Origin: Pseudomonadota bacterium
GTDB lineage: Bacteria; Pseudomonadota; Alphaproteobacteria; Caulobacterales; Caulobacteraceae
Assembly: GCA_021808285.1 (NCBI GenBank)
Contig: JAKBBV010000001.1
Span: 62,001 to 126,000 of the forward strand
Direction: 5' to 3'
DNA length: 64,000 nt
The translations under genes were made by a program, and so were the position numbers. The notes beneath the pieces are model-generated. The model was not told the DNA's origin. It saw only the letters and a list, made by a program, of their open reading frames with translations, and made no database searches. Below are positions 55,156 to 64,000 of this stretch, piece by piece. Within the stretch, counting starts at the first letter, position 1, and each line of letters opens with the position of its first letter.

Positions 55156-56577
55156 TCAGGCCGGCGGAAAGATCAGGGCGGCGCGCAGTCCGGGGCCGGA
55201 ACCCTCCAGACGGCCCGGGCCCTCATCGATCTCCAGGGCGCCCTTGTGGACCCGCGCCACAGCCGCGACGAGGGACAGGCCAAGCCCCGACCCAGGCTGG
55301 TGACGGCTATTCTCCAGGCGCACAAAGCGCTCCACGACCCTCTCGCGGTCGGCGGCCTCGATCCCGGGGCCGGTGTCGGTGACCGAGATCTCCACGTCGC
55401 CGGAGTTGCGTCGGCGCACGGCCAGGCGGATCGCCCCGCCGGGAGGGGTATATTTGGCGGCGTTGTCCAGAAGATTGGCCACAGCCTGCGAGATGAACTC
55501 GCGATTGCCCCTCAGCTTGAGGCCGGGGGCTGCGTCCACCTGAAGCTCCAGCGCCTTGTCCTCGGTCACGGGGGCGTAGAGCTCGGCCACATCCTGGGCC
55601 AGTGCGCCGGCGTCGAATTCTGTCTTGCCTGGCGGATCGGTCGCCGCCTCAAGGCGGGCGATGGACAAGACGGCGGAAAAGGTTCTCAGCACGCCGTCGG
55701 TATCCTCCAGCGCCTGCTGCAGAGCCTCGCGCGGGTCGGTATGGCCGGCGTCGGCCTCGATGATTGCCGCTTCGAGGCGGGCGCGAAGACGTGTCAGGGG
55801 CGAGCGCAGGTCGTGGGCGATGGCGTCCCCCGCATGGCGGATGCTGGCGATGGAGCGTTCGAGGCGATCCATCATGTCGTTCAGGCCCAGGGCGAGCTCG
55901 TCATATTCGTCCCCGGCGCCACGCACCTGAGCCCTCGCCGCCAGGTCGCCGGCCCGCCCCTGATCGATGACCCCGACCAGGGCGGCGACATTGCGACTGG
56001 CGTTTCGACTGATGACCAGGCCGCCTAGGAGACCGAGCAGAATAGTCAGGGCGCCCGCGCCCCAAAGCGCGTGCAGCACGCGTCCGACATAGGCCTCGGC
56101 CTCGCCGACATCAGCGCCGACGAAGAGGAGCTGCCCCCCGGAAAGCTGGACCTCAAGCCCGCGCGCCGCCTGGGTCACCGACTGGCCCTGGGCGCCCGCC
56201 TCCGTGAGTTGGAACGTGGCCCAGGTGGGGTGGCCGCTGAAATTGTGGATCGGCGAGGCCCCGATGGAGCCGCTGATCGGCGTGCCGTCGGCCTTCATCA
56301 GGAGGTAGAGCTGGTCCCGGTCCATGGAGGCGCGCTCGATGATCGTCTGGTTGAGGGCCGCCACGCCGCCCCGGGCATAGATGCGCTCCAGGCCTTCAAC
56401 CTCATGCTGGACCAGGGCGTCGGCGTGATTGCGCACGTCGCCCGCGGTCGCCAGATAGACATAGCTGAGAAAGGCGCTGGCCGCCCCGGCGAACACGGCG
56501 AGCGAAAGCAGCGTCAGGCGGAAGGAGGTCGTCCGAAGCAGCCGGGGCAGACGCACGGGGTTTACTTCCTTCCGCAC
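55156..56577 (-). CDS. Sensor histidine kinase
   Basis: A 473-residue membrane kinase. A first membrane helix (LTLLSLAVFAGAASAFLSYVYL), a periplasmic domain of about 110 residues, a second helix (ALTILLGLLGGLVISR), HAMP (RNVAALVGVIDQGRAGDL), the phospho-His in IAHDLRSPLTRLRARLE and the ATPase motifs QAVANLLDNAAKYTP, VTDTGPGIEA and GSGLGLSLVAAVARVHKG. Its partner response regulator gene lies ten bases upstream. The block regulator-kinase-glnE follows the Do-type protease gene. Confidence 0.93.
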   Translation of the reverse strand: MRKEVNPVRLPRLLRTTSFRLTLLSLAVFAGAASAFLSYVYLATAGDVRNHADALVQHEVEGLERIYARGGVAALNQTIIERASMDRDQLYLLMKADGTPISGSIGASPIHNFSGHPTWATFQLTEAGAQGQSVTQAARGLEVQLSGGQLLFVGADVGEAEAYVGRVLHALWGAGALTILLGLLGGLVISRNASRNVAALVGVIDQGRAGDLAARAQVRGAGDEYDELALGLNDMMDRLERSIASIRHAGDAIAHDLRSPLTRLRARLEAAIIEADAGHTDPREALQQALEDTDGVLRTFSAVLSIARLEAATDPPGKTEFDAGALAQDVAELYAPVTEDKALELQVDAAPGLKLRGNREFISQAVANLLDNAAKYTPPGGAIRLAVRRRNSGDVEISVTDTGPGIEAADRERVVERFVRLENSRHQPGSGLGLSLVAAVARVHKGALEIDEGPGRLEGSGPGLRAALIFPPA

Positions 56578-56586
56578 CGACGCCGA

Positions 56587-57258
56587 TCAGGCCTCCAGCC
56601 GGTAGCCGGCTCCGCGAACGGTCTGCAGCATGGCTTTGTCGAATCCCTTGTCGATCTTGGCCCTCAGACGCGAGATGTGCACGTCGATGACATTGGTCTG
56701 GGGATCGAAGTGATATTCCCACACCTTTTCCAGCAACATGGTCCGGGTCACGGATTGTCCGCCGTGACGCATGAGAAACTCCAGGAGCTGGAACTCGCGC
56801 GGCTGCAGATCGATCTCCACACCCGCGCGATGCACGCGCCTGCCGATGAGATCCATCTCCAGATCGCCGACCTTGAGCTGGGTCTGAACCCCGCCAGTGT
56901 CGCGCCGCCGGGCAAGAGCCTCGACCCGGGCGATGAGCTCGGCCAGGGCATAGGGTTTGACCAGGTAGTCATCGCCACCGGCGTTGAGCCCGGTCACGCG
57001 GTCGTGGACCTCGCCCAGGGCTGAAAGGAACAGCACCGGGGTCGCATCGCCGCGGCGGCGCAGCGCCCCGACCATGCCCACCCCATCGAGCCTGGGCATC
57101 ATGCGATCGACGATCATGACGTCGAACTTCCGCCCATCAGCCGCGGCAAGTCCCGCTTCGCCATCATGGGCCTGTTCGCACTCATGCCCGCGTTCGCTCA
57201 GCCCCGTGGCCATGGCCTGAGCCGCCTCGCGGTCATCCTCGACGATGAGCAGCCGCAT
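56587..57258 (-). CDS. OmpR-family response regulator
   Basis: A 223-residue regulator. The receiver has the acidic pocket EDDR, the phospho-acceptor Asp in VMIVDRMMPRLDGVGMV and Lys in DYLVKPYALAEL. The C-terminal winged helix is LQPREFQLLEFLMRHGGQSVTRTMLLEKVWEYHFDPQTNVIDVHISRLRAKI. It is cotranscribed with the kinase at 55156. The protease gene upstream (57289) is separated by about 30 bases, so an envelope-stress link is plausible. Confidence 0.93.
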   Translation of the reverse strand: MRLLIVEDDREAAQAMATGLSERGHECEQAHDGEAGLAAADGRKFDVMIVDRMMPRLDGVGMVGALRRRGDATPVLFLSALGEVHDRVTGLNAGGDDYLVKPYALAELIARVEALARRRDTGGVQTQLKVGDLEMDLIGRRVHRAGVEIDLQPREFQLLEFLMRHGGQSVTRTMLLEKVWEYHFDPQTNVIDVHISRLRAKIDKGFDKAMLQTVRGAGYRLEA

Positions 57259-57288
57259 ATCCCCCCCTTGTTCTCACGCCCGCGCCGA

Positions 57289-58860
57289 TCAGTCGCCGAT
57301 CTTGATGGGAATGAAGATCGAGGAGCCGCCACGGCTGATTTCCAGCGGGATGCTGGTGCGACCCTGTTTCTTCCAGTCGGCGAGGGCGGAGGAGACGTCG
57401 GCGACGCTGGCGACGGCGCGGTCTCCCGCCCGGACGATCACGTCCCCGCGTCGCACCCCCTTGTCAGCGGCGTCGGAGCTGCTCTTCACCGACTGTATCA
57501 GCACGCCCTTCACATCAGCGGGGATGTTGAAGCCCTGCCGCGCGGCGCTGTCCAAGGCGCCCAGAGTCATGCCGAGCACCACGTGGCGGGTCGCCTCACC
57601 TCCAGGGCCTGCGCCCTGGTCCGCGCCGCCCAAACCGCCGTTCTGGGCGATCTCCTCCTCGGAGGGGCGCAGGCCCGCGGTGATGACGATGGTGGTCGGC
57701 TTGCCGTCGCGATAGATGTTCAGCGCAATCTTGCCGCCCACCTGCGCCTTGGCCACTTCACGGGTGACCGCGGTCGCGCTGTCCACGTCCTGGCCGTTGA
57801 CCTTGACGATGACGTCGCCGGCCTTGAGGCCAGCCCGGGCCGAGGGTCCATCTGGAACCACGCTGGCGATGACCGCGCCCTTCTTGCCGGCCAGCCCCCA
57901 GGAATTGGCCAGTTCATCGGTCAGGTCCTCGATCAGAGCGCCGATATAGCCGCGCTGGATCTTGTGCCCCTGCATCAGCTGCTTGGTGACGCTCTCGGCC
58001 ACATCGGCGGGGATGTCGAAGCCGATGCCGACCGAGCCTCCGGACGGCGAGAAGATCGCCGTATTGACCCCGATGACGCGGCCATAGACGTCAAAGGTCG
58101 GCCCGCCGGAATTGCCGCGGTTGATGGGGGCGTCAATCTGGATGTAGTCGACGAAGCGCTCGCCGATGTCACGGTTGAAGGCGGAGACGATGCCGGCCGT
58201 GGCCGTACCGCCCAGATCGTAGGGGTTGCCCACCGCCAGCACCCAGTCGCCAACCCGGGGCCGGGCGCGATTCTCGAAATCCACATAGGGGAAGCTGGAG
58301 CCCTCGACCCGGATCACGGCCAGATCAGTATCCTCGTCACGGCCGACGACGGTCGCCTTCAGCTCCTTGCCGTCCTTGAGGATGACCTTGATGTCGTCGG
58401 CGTTCTCCACGACGTGGTTATTGGTGACGATATAGCCGTCGGGCGAGATGAAAAAGCCCGAACCGGAGGACATCTGCTTGGGCGCCCGGCGCGAGGCGCC
58501 GCCCTTGCCGCCGTTGTCGTCGCCGTCATCCCCGCCGTCGTCGCCGCGCGGAACGAGGTTGAAGGGCAGGCCTGGAATGTTCGGAAAGCCCCGGATCTGA
58601 GGCATGTTGCTGACATCCACCTTGGACTCGACATGAATCGAGACCACGGCCGGGGAGACCTTTTCGAAGATGTCGGCGAAGGACATGGGTTGGCCGGGAG
58701 GCGAGCTTTCCATCACCGGCTCGGTGGCCGCCCGGATAAGATGGCCAAGGCCGCTCTGGGCAAAGCCTCCGGGCGCCATGTTCGCTCCAGCGAAGGCCGC
58801 GACGCCGATGGCGGCCGCAGCCAGCGAACCCATGATCAGGTGAGACGTCTTGACGGCCAT
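57289..58860 (-). CDS. Do-type (DegP/HtrA) periplasmic serine protease
   Basis: A 523-residue protease. An N-terminal hydrophobic signal or anchor (HLIMGSLAAAAIGVAAFAGA) precedes the trypsin-fold domain with the triad His in VTNNHVVENAD, Asp in DTDLAVIRVE and Ser in NRGNSGGPTFD. Two PDZ domains follow (VVPDGPSARAGLKAGDVIVKV; SSDAADKGVRRGDVIVRAG). A Gly/Asp-rich loop (GDDGGDDGDDNGGKGG) lies near the L1 position and is longer than usual. It degrades or chaperones misfolded envelope proteins. ATG 58860 (MAVKTSH) is chosen over the frame start at 58890. Confidence 0.93.
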   Translation of the reverse strand: MAVKTSHLIMGSLAAAAIGVAAFAGANMAPGGFAQSGLGHLIRAATEPVMESSPPGQPMSFADIFEKVSPAVVSIHVESKVDVSNMPQIRGFPNIPGLPFNLVPRGDDGGDDGDDNGGKGGASRRAPKQMSSGSGFFISPDGYIVTNNHVVENADDIKVILKDGKELKATVVGRDEDTDLAVIRVEGSSFPYVDFENRARPRVGDWVLAVGNPYDLGGTATAGIVSAFNRDIGERFVDYIQIDAPINRGNSGGPTFDVYGRVIGVNTAIFSPSGGSVGIGFDIPADVAESVTKQLMQGHKIQRGYIGALIEDLTDELANSWGLAGKKGAVIASVVPDGPSARAGLKAGDVIVKVNGQDVDSATAVTREVAKAQVGGKIALNIYRDGKPTTIVITAGLRPSEEEIAQNGGLGGADQGAGPGGEATRHVVLGMTLGALDSAARQGFNIPADVKGVLIQSVKSSSDAADKGVRRGDVIVRAGDRAVASVADVSSALADWKKQGRTSIPLEISRGGSSIFIPIKIGD

Positions 58861-59048
58861 CGGGTGCGGGGTCCTCTCATTCGGACTCAAACTTCTAGGA
58901 CAGATGTAATCGTCCCTTCGTCACAGGGCGAGGGGCGCATACCACCTTTCGGCTGACGAAAAGGCTTCAGCGTAGCGGAATTGCGGCGACCCGATGGCGC
59001 GCCGCCATCTTTGCCTGCGCCAGGGCGAACCGAACGATCACGGCCCGG

Positions 59049-59561
59049 TCACGTCGGCCCGGCCCCCGACCCTCCCTGAGTCGGAGCTTCGCCATAGGAC
59101 GGCTGGGAGCCATCGCCGCGCCATTCGCCCTGAGCCTTCAAGGCGTCGGCGACGTTCTTGGGCATATATTTTTCGTCGTGCTTGGCGAGCACCTGACTGG
59201 CCTGGAACACCCCGGAGCGGTCGAAGGCGCCGGTGGCGACGATTCCCTGACCTTCGCGGAACAGATCGGGCAGGGCGCCGCGGAAGACCACGTCGTCGTG
59301 AGCCCGGCGGTCGGCGATGATGAAGTCGACCTCACCGTCCGGACGGTGGCGCACGGAACCCGTCTGCACCAGGCCGCCAAGCTGGATGGTCTGACCCGGC
59401 CCCACCCGGGCGGCCTCCGCCTGGATCGGGGTATAGAAGTAGGAGATGGCCCCACGCAGACCATACAGGGTCAGGCCCACAGCGAGGGCCAGGATCGGCG
59501 CGGAGGCGGCGAAGACGAAAAGGCGACGTCGCGCGGTGCGGGAGCGCGGAAGCAAACTCAT
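59049..59561 (-). CDS. ccmE: Cytochrome c maturation protein E (haem chaperone)
   Basis: A 170-residue membrane-anchored haem chaperone. A positively charged N terminus and one membrane helix (VFAASAPILALAVGLTLYGL) precede an OB-fold domain. The haem-binding His128 and Tyr132 are in QVLAKHDEKYMP. It receives haem from CcmC/D and passes it to CcmF/H for attachment to cytochromes c. No ccmF or ccmH is in the adjoining DNA, so the rest of system I is elsewhere or in a different order. Confidence 0.93.
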   Translation of the reverse strand: MSLLPRSRTARRRLFVFAASAPILALAVGLTLYGLRGAISYFYTPIQAEAARVGPGQTIQLGGLVQTGSVRHRPDGEVDFIIADRRAHDDVVFRGALPDLFREGQGIVATGAFDRSGVFQASQVLAKHDEKYMPKNVADALKAQGEWRGDGSQPSYGEAPTQGGSGAGPT

Positions 59562-59608
59562 GGCGCCTGATACTCCATGTTCGGCTCGCGGCGCGAGCCC
59601 ATCTGAAC

Positions 59609-61018
59609 TTAGCGCTCCGCCCGGGGCAGTCGCATGATCAGGCGCAAACCGCCCAGGTCCGACTGGCTGAGCTCCATGGAGCCGCCATAGGCTCGCACCA
59701 GTTCGTCCACGATCGACAGCCCCAGTCCCGAACCAGGGGTGCGCTCGTCGAGGCGGGCGCCACGCCTCAACACCTCGGCGCGTTGTTCTGGCGCCAAACC
59801 CGGGCCGTCGTCCTCGACGGTCAGGGTGAACTGCCGGCCGGGTCCCTCGGAGGCGGTCACGCGCACGAAGCCGCGGCACCACTTGCAGGCGTTCTCCATG
59901 ACGTTGCCGGCCACCTCCAGCAGGTCCTGACGCTCTCCCAGGAAGGCGAGGCCCGGAGCGGATCGCCACTCCACCTCGCTCACCGTCTCGGAGAAGATCC
60001 GCTCCAGCGTGCGGGCCAATTCGTCGAGCACCGGCGCCACCTCGGTGCGCTCGCCCGGTCCTTGAGCCCTGGCGGCGGCGCGGGCCCGGCGCAGATGGTG
60101 ATCCACCTGCTCGCCCATGGTCTGGCCCTGGCGCAACACCACCTCCGCCAGGGGACCAGGGTGGGAGCGGGCCTCGGTGAGGATCACTGACAGGGGCGTC
60201 TTCAGGGCGTGGGCGAGATTTCCCACATGGGTCCGCTGGCGCTCCACCGTCTCCTGGGTGTGGCGCATCAGGGCGTTGAGCTCCTCAGCCAGAGGCGCCA
60301 GTTCGCTAGGATAGTCGCCGGTGATGCGCTCTGTCTCGCCCACGCGGACGGCGACCACTTCGCGACGCAGGGCGAACAGCGGCGAAAGCCCCACCCTGAC
60401 CTGAACGATCACGGCGAAAATGAGCCCCGCGCCGAGCACGGCCAGCGAGACCACGATGGCTGCGGCAAAGGCGCGCTCGGCCTCGTTGATGGGGGTGCGG
60501 TCCTCGGCCGCCAGGAACAGGACCGGAGGGCCGAAGTCCGGCAGTCGCCCCTGCATGATGGCCACCCGGAGAGGCTGGTTGAGCGGCCCGGTCCCGTCAT
60601 AGAACTGCACCGCGCCGGGGGCGCGTTCCGCTCTCGCCAGGTACTCTGGCGGTGGGGTGAGGGTGCGGTCCCAGAGAGATCGCGAGCGGATTTCCGAGAC
60701 CAGCCCGCCCCGGATCAGGGGACCGATCTCCCAATAGGCGCCGCTATAGGCGCGCAGTGAGCGGGGATCGACCACCGCTGGCGGCTGAATCTGGCCGTTC
60801 TCCACCGACGCTTCCGCCACCAGTCCGTCGAGCGCCTCCGACAGGCTGGCGTCGAACCGCTGCACCGCCGCGTGATCGAAGAAGGCGGAAAGCGCCAGAC
60901 CCGCCAGGACCACGACAGCCAGGCTCCAGGCCGCGGCCAGGAGCACCAGTCGTCGGACCAGCGACGGCCGCCGTCGCGTCTGCGCGCCTGGACCCGATGC
61001 GGTCGACGGAGCGGTCAC
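59609..61018 (-). CDS. Sensor histidine kinase (PhoQ-like layout)
   Basis: A 469-residue kinase with two membrane segments (LVLLAAAWSLAVVVLAGLAL and AAIVVSLAVLGAGLIFAVIV) around a sensor domain of about 130 residues. The phospho-His is in NLAHALKTPLSVIL, the N-box is EVAGNVMENACKWC, and VEDDGPGLAPEQR plus GSGLGLSIVDELVRAYGG form the ATPase. Its start overlaps the stop of the regulator gene by four bases (61015-61018). Confidence 0.93.
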   Translation of the reverse strand: MTAPSTASGPGAQTRRRPSLVRRLVLLAAAWSLAVVVLAGLALSAFFDHAAVQRFDASLSEALDGLVAEASVENGQIQPPAVVDPRSLRAYSGAYWEIGPLIRGGLVSEIRSRSLWDRTLTPPPEYLARAERAPGAVQFYDGTGPLNQPLRVAIMQGRLPDFGPPVLFLAAEDRTPINEAERAFAAAIVVSLAVLGAGLIFAVIVQVRVGLSPLFALRREVVAVRVGETERITGDYPSELAPLAEELNALMRHTQETVERQRTHVGNLAHALKTPLSVILTEARSHPGPLAEVVLRQGQTMGEQVDHHLRRARAAARAQGPGERTEVAPVLDELARTLERIFSETVSEVEWRSAPGLAFLGERQDLLEVAGNVMENACKWCRGFVRVTASEGPGRQFTLTVEDDGPGLAPEQRAEVLRRGARLDERTPGSGLGLSIVDELVRAYGGSMELSQSDLGGLRLIMRLPRAER

Positions 61019-61695
61019 GCGCGGGGGGCCGGGTCGGCCACCTCCACCAGCCGATAGCCCAGTCCCCGCACGGTCTCTACGCGCTCGGGACCGATCTTCT
61101 TGCGCAGGCGGCCGACGAACACCTCGATGGTGTTGGAGTCGCGGTCGAAATCCTGGTCGTAGAGGTGCTCTACGAGTTCGGTGCGACTGATCACCCGGCC
61201 CTGATGCATCATCAGATAGTGCAGAAGGCGGTATTCGAGCGAGGTCAGGCGCAAGGGTTCGCCAGCCACCGTCGCCCGGGCGGCGCGCGGGTCCAGCCTC
61301 ACGGCGCCGCAGACCAGGCTTGGGGCCGCGTGACCGGCCGAGCGCCTCAGCAGGGCTCGCAAGCGGGCCAGAAGCTCTTCAGTGTGGAACGGCTTGGTGA
61401 GGTAGTCGTCGGCCCCAGCGTCGAAGCCGGCGACTTTTTCACTCCAGGCGCCGCGGGCCGTAAGGATCAGGACCGGGGTCGTCACCTGAGCGCGACGCCA
61501 GCCTTCCAGGACCGCTGTGCCGTCAATCTTGGGCAGGCCGAGGTCGAGGATGATCGCATCATAGGGCTCGGTCTCACCGAGATAAGACGCTTCCTCGCCG
61601 TCGGCGGCGTGGTCGACCGCATAATCGGCGTCAGCCAGGGCCTGGCGCAATTGACGCGACAGGTCCGGATCGTCCTCGACCAGAAGAATCCGCAT
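61015..61695 (-). CDS. OmpR-family response regulator
   Basis: A 226-residue regulator: receiver with LLVEDDPDL, phospho-Asp in AIILDLGLPKIDGTAVL and Lys in DYLTKPFHTEELLARLRALLRRS; winged helix with LTSLEYRLLHYLMMHQGRVISRTELVEHLYDQDFDRDSNTIEVFVGRLRKKI. It follows the PepSY gene (seven bases) and overlaps the kinase gene, so the three form an operon of the PhoP/Q-PepSY kind. Confidence 0.93.
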   Translation of the reverse strand: MRILLVEDDPDLSRQLRQALADADYAVDHAADGEEASYLGETEPYDAIILDLGLPKIDGTAVLEGWRRAQVTTPVLILTARGAWSEKVAGFDAGADDYLTKPFHTEELLARLRALLRRSAGHAAPSLVCGAVRLDPRAARATVAGEPLRLTSLEYRLLHYLMMHQGRVISRTELVEHLYDQDFDRDSNTIEVFVGRLRKKIGPERVETVRGLGYRLVEVADPAPRA

Positions 61696-61702
61696 CGTCC
61701 CC

Positions 61703-62170
61703 CTACCTCTCGCTCAGGATCGCGCCCGAGGCGGCGTCCACGACGATATCCATGCGACGTCCCTGGGATGTCATCCAGCGCACCCTGTAGACGGCTCGCC
61801 CCGCTTGATATTCCAAACCCGTGTCCAGCTGGCGTCCGGGAATGCGTTGACGGATGCCGGCGATCACCGAGCCCAGAGGCGCAAACTGCCCGGAGCGCAC
61901 GCCGCTGCGCGCCTGCTCCTGCTGGCCCCGCCAGCCCGGGTCCGCCACAAACGCGCCAGGCGGACCGCCGTAGTTCAGACGCGCGCCCGGCTGCCGCAGC
62001 ATGCCGGCGGAGGTGAGGCCCGCGGATGGCGCGAAGGCCCGCAGGGACGGGGCGCCGAAGCCTCCCCCTCCGGGCTCTCGCGCGGGTCCCTGGGCAAGCG
62101 CTCCCGCGCCGGCCATAAGGCCGACTCCCAGGCACAATAGCGGAAGGCGCAGCTTTCCCACGGTGCGCAC
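61703..62170 (-). CDS. Exported PepSY-domain protein
   Basis: A 155-residue protein with a signal peptide (LRLPLLCLGVGLMAGAGALAQ), a Gly/Pro/Ala-rich middle and a C-terminal PepSY domain (GIRQRIPGRQLDTGLEY, VDAASGAILSER). PepSY proteins often accompany two-component kinases as a periplasmic modulator. It starts at GTG 62170 and is first in the operon. Confidence 0.8.
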   Translation of the reverse strand: MRTVGKLRLPLLCLGVGLMAGAGALAQGPAREPGGGGFGAPSLRAFAPSAGLTSAGMLRQPGARLNYGGPPGAFVADPGWRGQQEQARSGVRSGQFAPLGSVIAGIRQRIPGRQLDTGLEYQAGRAVYRVRWMTSQGRRMDIVVDAASGAILSER

Positions 62171-62248
62171 CCTAACCGCACGCGCCTGAACCTCAACTGA
62201 ACAAAATGGCCTGTCGCGAGTTGAAAGCCGCCTGGCGCCTGTCGCGAC

Positions 62249-63466
62249 TCAGGCCGACGGGCCGCGGCGGATCCACTGGCTGAAGCGCTCAATCCCGTCG
62301 TCAAGGGTGGCGTCCGCCGCCGCGATACACCAGCGAAGCCAGCCCTCGCTCTCTGGCCCGAAGGCGATTCCAGGCGCCAGTCCGAGCCTGGCTTCAGCGA
62401 CCAGGCGCCTGGCCAGAGCCATGGAATCGTCGAGGCCGGCCACCCGAAGCAAGACATACATGCCGCCTTCCGGCCGCGCCGCCTCGACGCCGTCCAAAGT
62501 CGCCAGGGCCTCGGACACCCGGTCCCGACGCGCCGCCAGCCGGGCCCGCAAGTCGGCGACATAGGGTTCGCCCTCGCGCAGGGCCGCCAGGGCGCCGGCC
62601 TGGGCAAAGTCGGGCGCGCAAGACGTGTTGTATTCGAGCAGCTTGCTCAGCTCCGGCTCCAGGGCCGCAGGGGCGATCAGCCAGCCCAGGCGCCAGCCGG
62701 TCATGCGCCAGGCCTTGGAGAAGCTGTTGGCGCTGAGGATCCGGTCCTCCGGATCCGCCAGGGCGAGGAGCGACGCGCCGCGACCCTCGAAATCCAGACG
62801 CTCATAAACGTCATCCGACAGGATCCAGACTCCCAGCCGACGGCAATGGCGGAGCAGGGCCTGCGCCGCCTCGCGGGGCAGGGTCCAGCCGGTGGGATTG
62901 TTGGGCGAATTCACCAGGACCAGCCGGGTCTTGCAGGTGATCGCCGCCAGCAGCTCATCGAGATCGAGCCGCCAGGCGCCCTCCCGGACCCGCAGGCCCA
63001 CCCGTCGGACCCTGGCGCCGAGAATCCGTGGGATCTCGGTGACATTCGGCCAGACCGGGGTCACGGCCACGACCTCGTCGTCCGGATCGAGAAGGGCCTG
63101 CATCGCGATCATCAGAGCCTGGATGCCGCCACTGGTGATCGAAAGCTGATCAGGCGTGGGATCCAGCCCGCGCACATCGCGCAGATAGTCGCTCAGGGCC
63201 TCGCGCAGCTCCAGGACGCCGCGATTGTGGGTGTAGAAGGTGCGTCCGTCGGTCAGGGCCCGCGCCGCCGCCTCGCAAATGAACGGAGGGGTGGGCTCGT
63301 CGCCCTCTCCGACCCAGAACCGGGCCAGGTCGCGGACGCCGAAGTGTGGGTTGGCCACTTCGCGAATCCGCGAGGCCCCCAGGGCGCGCGCGGCGGTTCT
63401 GGCCTCCAGGGGGAATGTCTCCCCCGTGCGCCGTAGCTCGTCAATCGCGCCGCTGTCCTGCGCCAT
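62249..63466 (-). CDS. Class I/II pyridoxal-phosphate aminotransferase
   Basis: A 405-residue fold-type I enzyme. The PLP Lys is in LSANSFSKAWRMTGWRLGW, the pyridine Asp region is VNSPNNPTGW...ILSDDVYERL, and ITSGGIQALMIAMQALLDP holds the phosphate. It transfers an amino group from an L-amino acid to a keto acid. Specificity (aspartate, aromatic or other) cannot be told. The frame begins at ATG 63466. Confidence 0.88.
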   Translation of the reverse strand: MAQDSGAIDELRRTGETFPLEARTAARALGASRIREVANPHFGVRDLARFWVGEGDEPTPPFICEAAARALTDGRTFYTHNRGVLELREALSDYLRDVRGLDPTPDQLSITSGGIQALMIAMQALLDPDDEVVAVTPVWPNVTEIPRILGARVRRVGLRVREGAWRLDLDELLAAITCKTRLVLVNSPNNPTGWTLPREAAQALLRHCRRLGVWILSDDVYERLDFEGRGASLLALADPEDRILSANSFSKAWRMTGWRLGWLIAPAALEPELSKLLEYNTSCAPDFAQAGALAALREGEPYVADLRARLAARRDRVSEALATLDGVEAARPEGGMYVLLRVAGLDDSMALARRLVAEARLGLAPGIAFGPESEGWLRWCIAAADATLDDGIERFSQWIRRGPSA

Positions 63467-63488
63467 GATCTCTCCCGAAGCCTCCGCC

Positions 63489-64000
63489 TCAAAGGGCGGC
63501 GAGGATCGTCCTCTGGGCTTCGATATAGCCCAGAGTCGTTACCGGATCGTCGCGGCGACGGATAATTTCGTCGTGCAGGCGGGGCAGGGCGTGGAAGGGA
63601 ACCGCGGGAAAGGCGTGATGAGCGGCATGATAGCCCATATTCCACATCAGCCAGCGCAGGGGCGCCGGGCCGCGCAAGGTCCGTGTGCAGGCGAATATGT
63701 CCGGGGAGTGCGGCATCGCCGTGTGCTCACCGGTGTTCTGCAGCTGATGGACCCCCTTGGCGAGGAGCAAGGGGCCGGCCCAGAAGATCGCCGCGTCCCA
63801 GGTCCGCAAGGCGACCGAGGCGAGCGCGATTCCGAGCCAGAGGATAAGGTGCGCCCGCGCCTCCCAGATGACCACCCGTCGCTCCCGCGCCCCCAGCCAC
63901 CAGTGCGACTGAAGTCCCAGGCCAGCGGCGGCGGCCACCGTTCGCACGCGCCGGATCCAGAAGCCCGGGCCGAGAAGGTCCCAAAGATAGGAGCCGCGGG
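63489..64000 (-). CDS. Fatty-acid desaturase-like protein (5' end beyond window)
   Basis: The C-terminal part of a membrane di-iron desaturase; the gene continues past base 64000. HQLQNTGEHTAMPHSPD and MGYHAAHHAFPAVPFHALPRLH contain the second and third histidine boxes; hydrophobic helices precede them. It forms double bonds in fatty acids or related lipids. It starts upstream of 64000 and reads in one frame to the stop at 63489. Confidence 0.85.
   Translation of the reverse strand, partial: RGSYLWDLLGPGFWIRRVRTVAAAAGLGLQSHWWLGARERRVVIWEARAHLILWLGIALASVALRTWDAAIFWAGPLLLAKGVHQLQNTGEHTAMPHSPDIFACTRTLRGPAPLRWLMWNMGYHAAHHAFPAVPFHALPRLHDEIIRRRDDPVTTLGYIEAQRTILAAL

Noticed and set aside
53269-56028. 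A 919-codon open frame on the plus strand across glnE and the histidine kinase gene
   Set aside because: It lies opposite two strongly recognised genes and has repetitive Gly/Ala/Arg-rich composition without domains. High-GC DNA gives long antisense open frames by chance.

Overview
This window is high-GC DNA whose gene content points to an alphaproteobacterium, probably of the Caulobacter/Phenylobacterium kind. The clues are the glnE - histidine kinase - response regulator - Do-protease block, a COQ7-type ubiquinone hydroxylase, a short homogentisate dioxygenase next to HPPD, and large TonB-dependent receptors. The genus is inferred from gene order and protein style only; no rRNA gene is present.

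Layout. 1-9.5 kb is chromosomal core: a partial LhgO-type oxidoreductase, uvrC, a secreted protein built from five four-cysteine units, a retropepsin-like protease, two methyltransferases, a CYTH-like protein, and thiC behind a TPP riboswitch. 9.5-27.3 kb is an accessory island described below. 27.3-42.3 kb holds a TPR protein, a 2-hydroxyacid dehydrogenase, a luciferase-like monooxygenase, a patatin / 3-hydroxybutyrate dehydrogenase / lipocalin operon, an alpha-L-fucosidase, transketolase, a lipoprotein cytochrome c, an SDR, a second TonB-dependent receptor, a GT39-type membrane protein and tRNA-Leu(CAA). 42.4-50.6 kb carries a polytopic membrane protein, an ArsR-type regulator, the tyrosine-degradation genes hppD-hmgA-fah, and a YqaA / DsbB / COQ7 / GNAT run. 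50.6-64 kb has an ECF sigma / anti-sigma / periplasmic sensor trio, glnE, two two-component systems, a Do-type protease, ccmE, a PepSY protein, a class I aminotransferase and a partial fatty-acid desaturase.

The main discovery candidate is the island. It encodes a TonB-dependent receptor, a dipeptide-epimerase-like enolase, an S12 serine hydrolase, an amidase, a PepN-like M1 aminopeptidase, an EthD-like protein, a DmpA/BapA-type (S58) aminopeptidase, a class III aminotransferase resembling beta-amino-acid transaminases, a TetR regulator, an MFS (GPH-type) transporter, a MaoC-type hydratase, a FAH-family hydrolase and an SDR. Seven copies of one 19-bp palindrome (ATATNNAC-N3-GTTTATAT) sit in front of essentially every transcription unit of this island, and I saw none elsewhere. 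This makes it look like one regulon, probably under its own TetR protein. The predicted job is import and stepwise dismantling of a peptide or amide with non-standard (beta- and/or D-) residues; this is inference.

The island lies between an intact TPR gene (27.3-27.9 kb) and a decayed copy of the 3' end of that same gene (about 9.54-9.68 kb), in the same orientation. This suggests an old insertion or duplication event at that locus. No integrase or transposase is visible.
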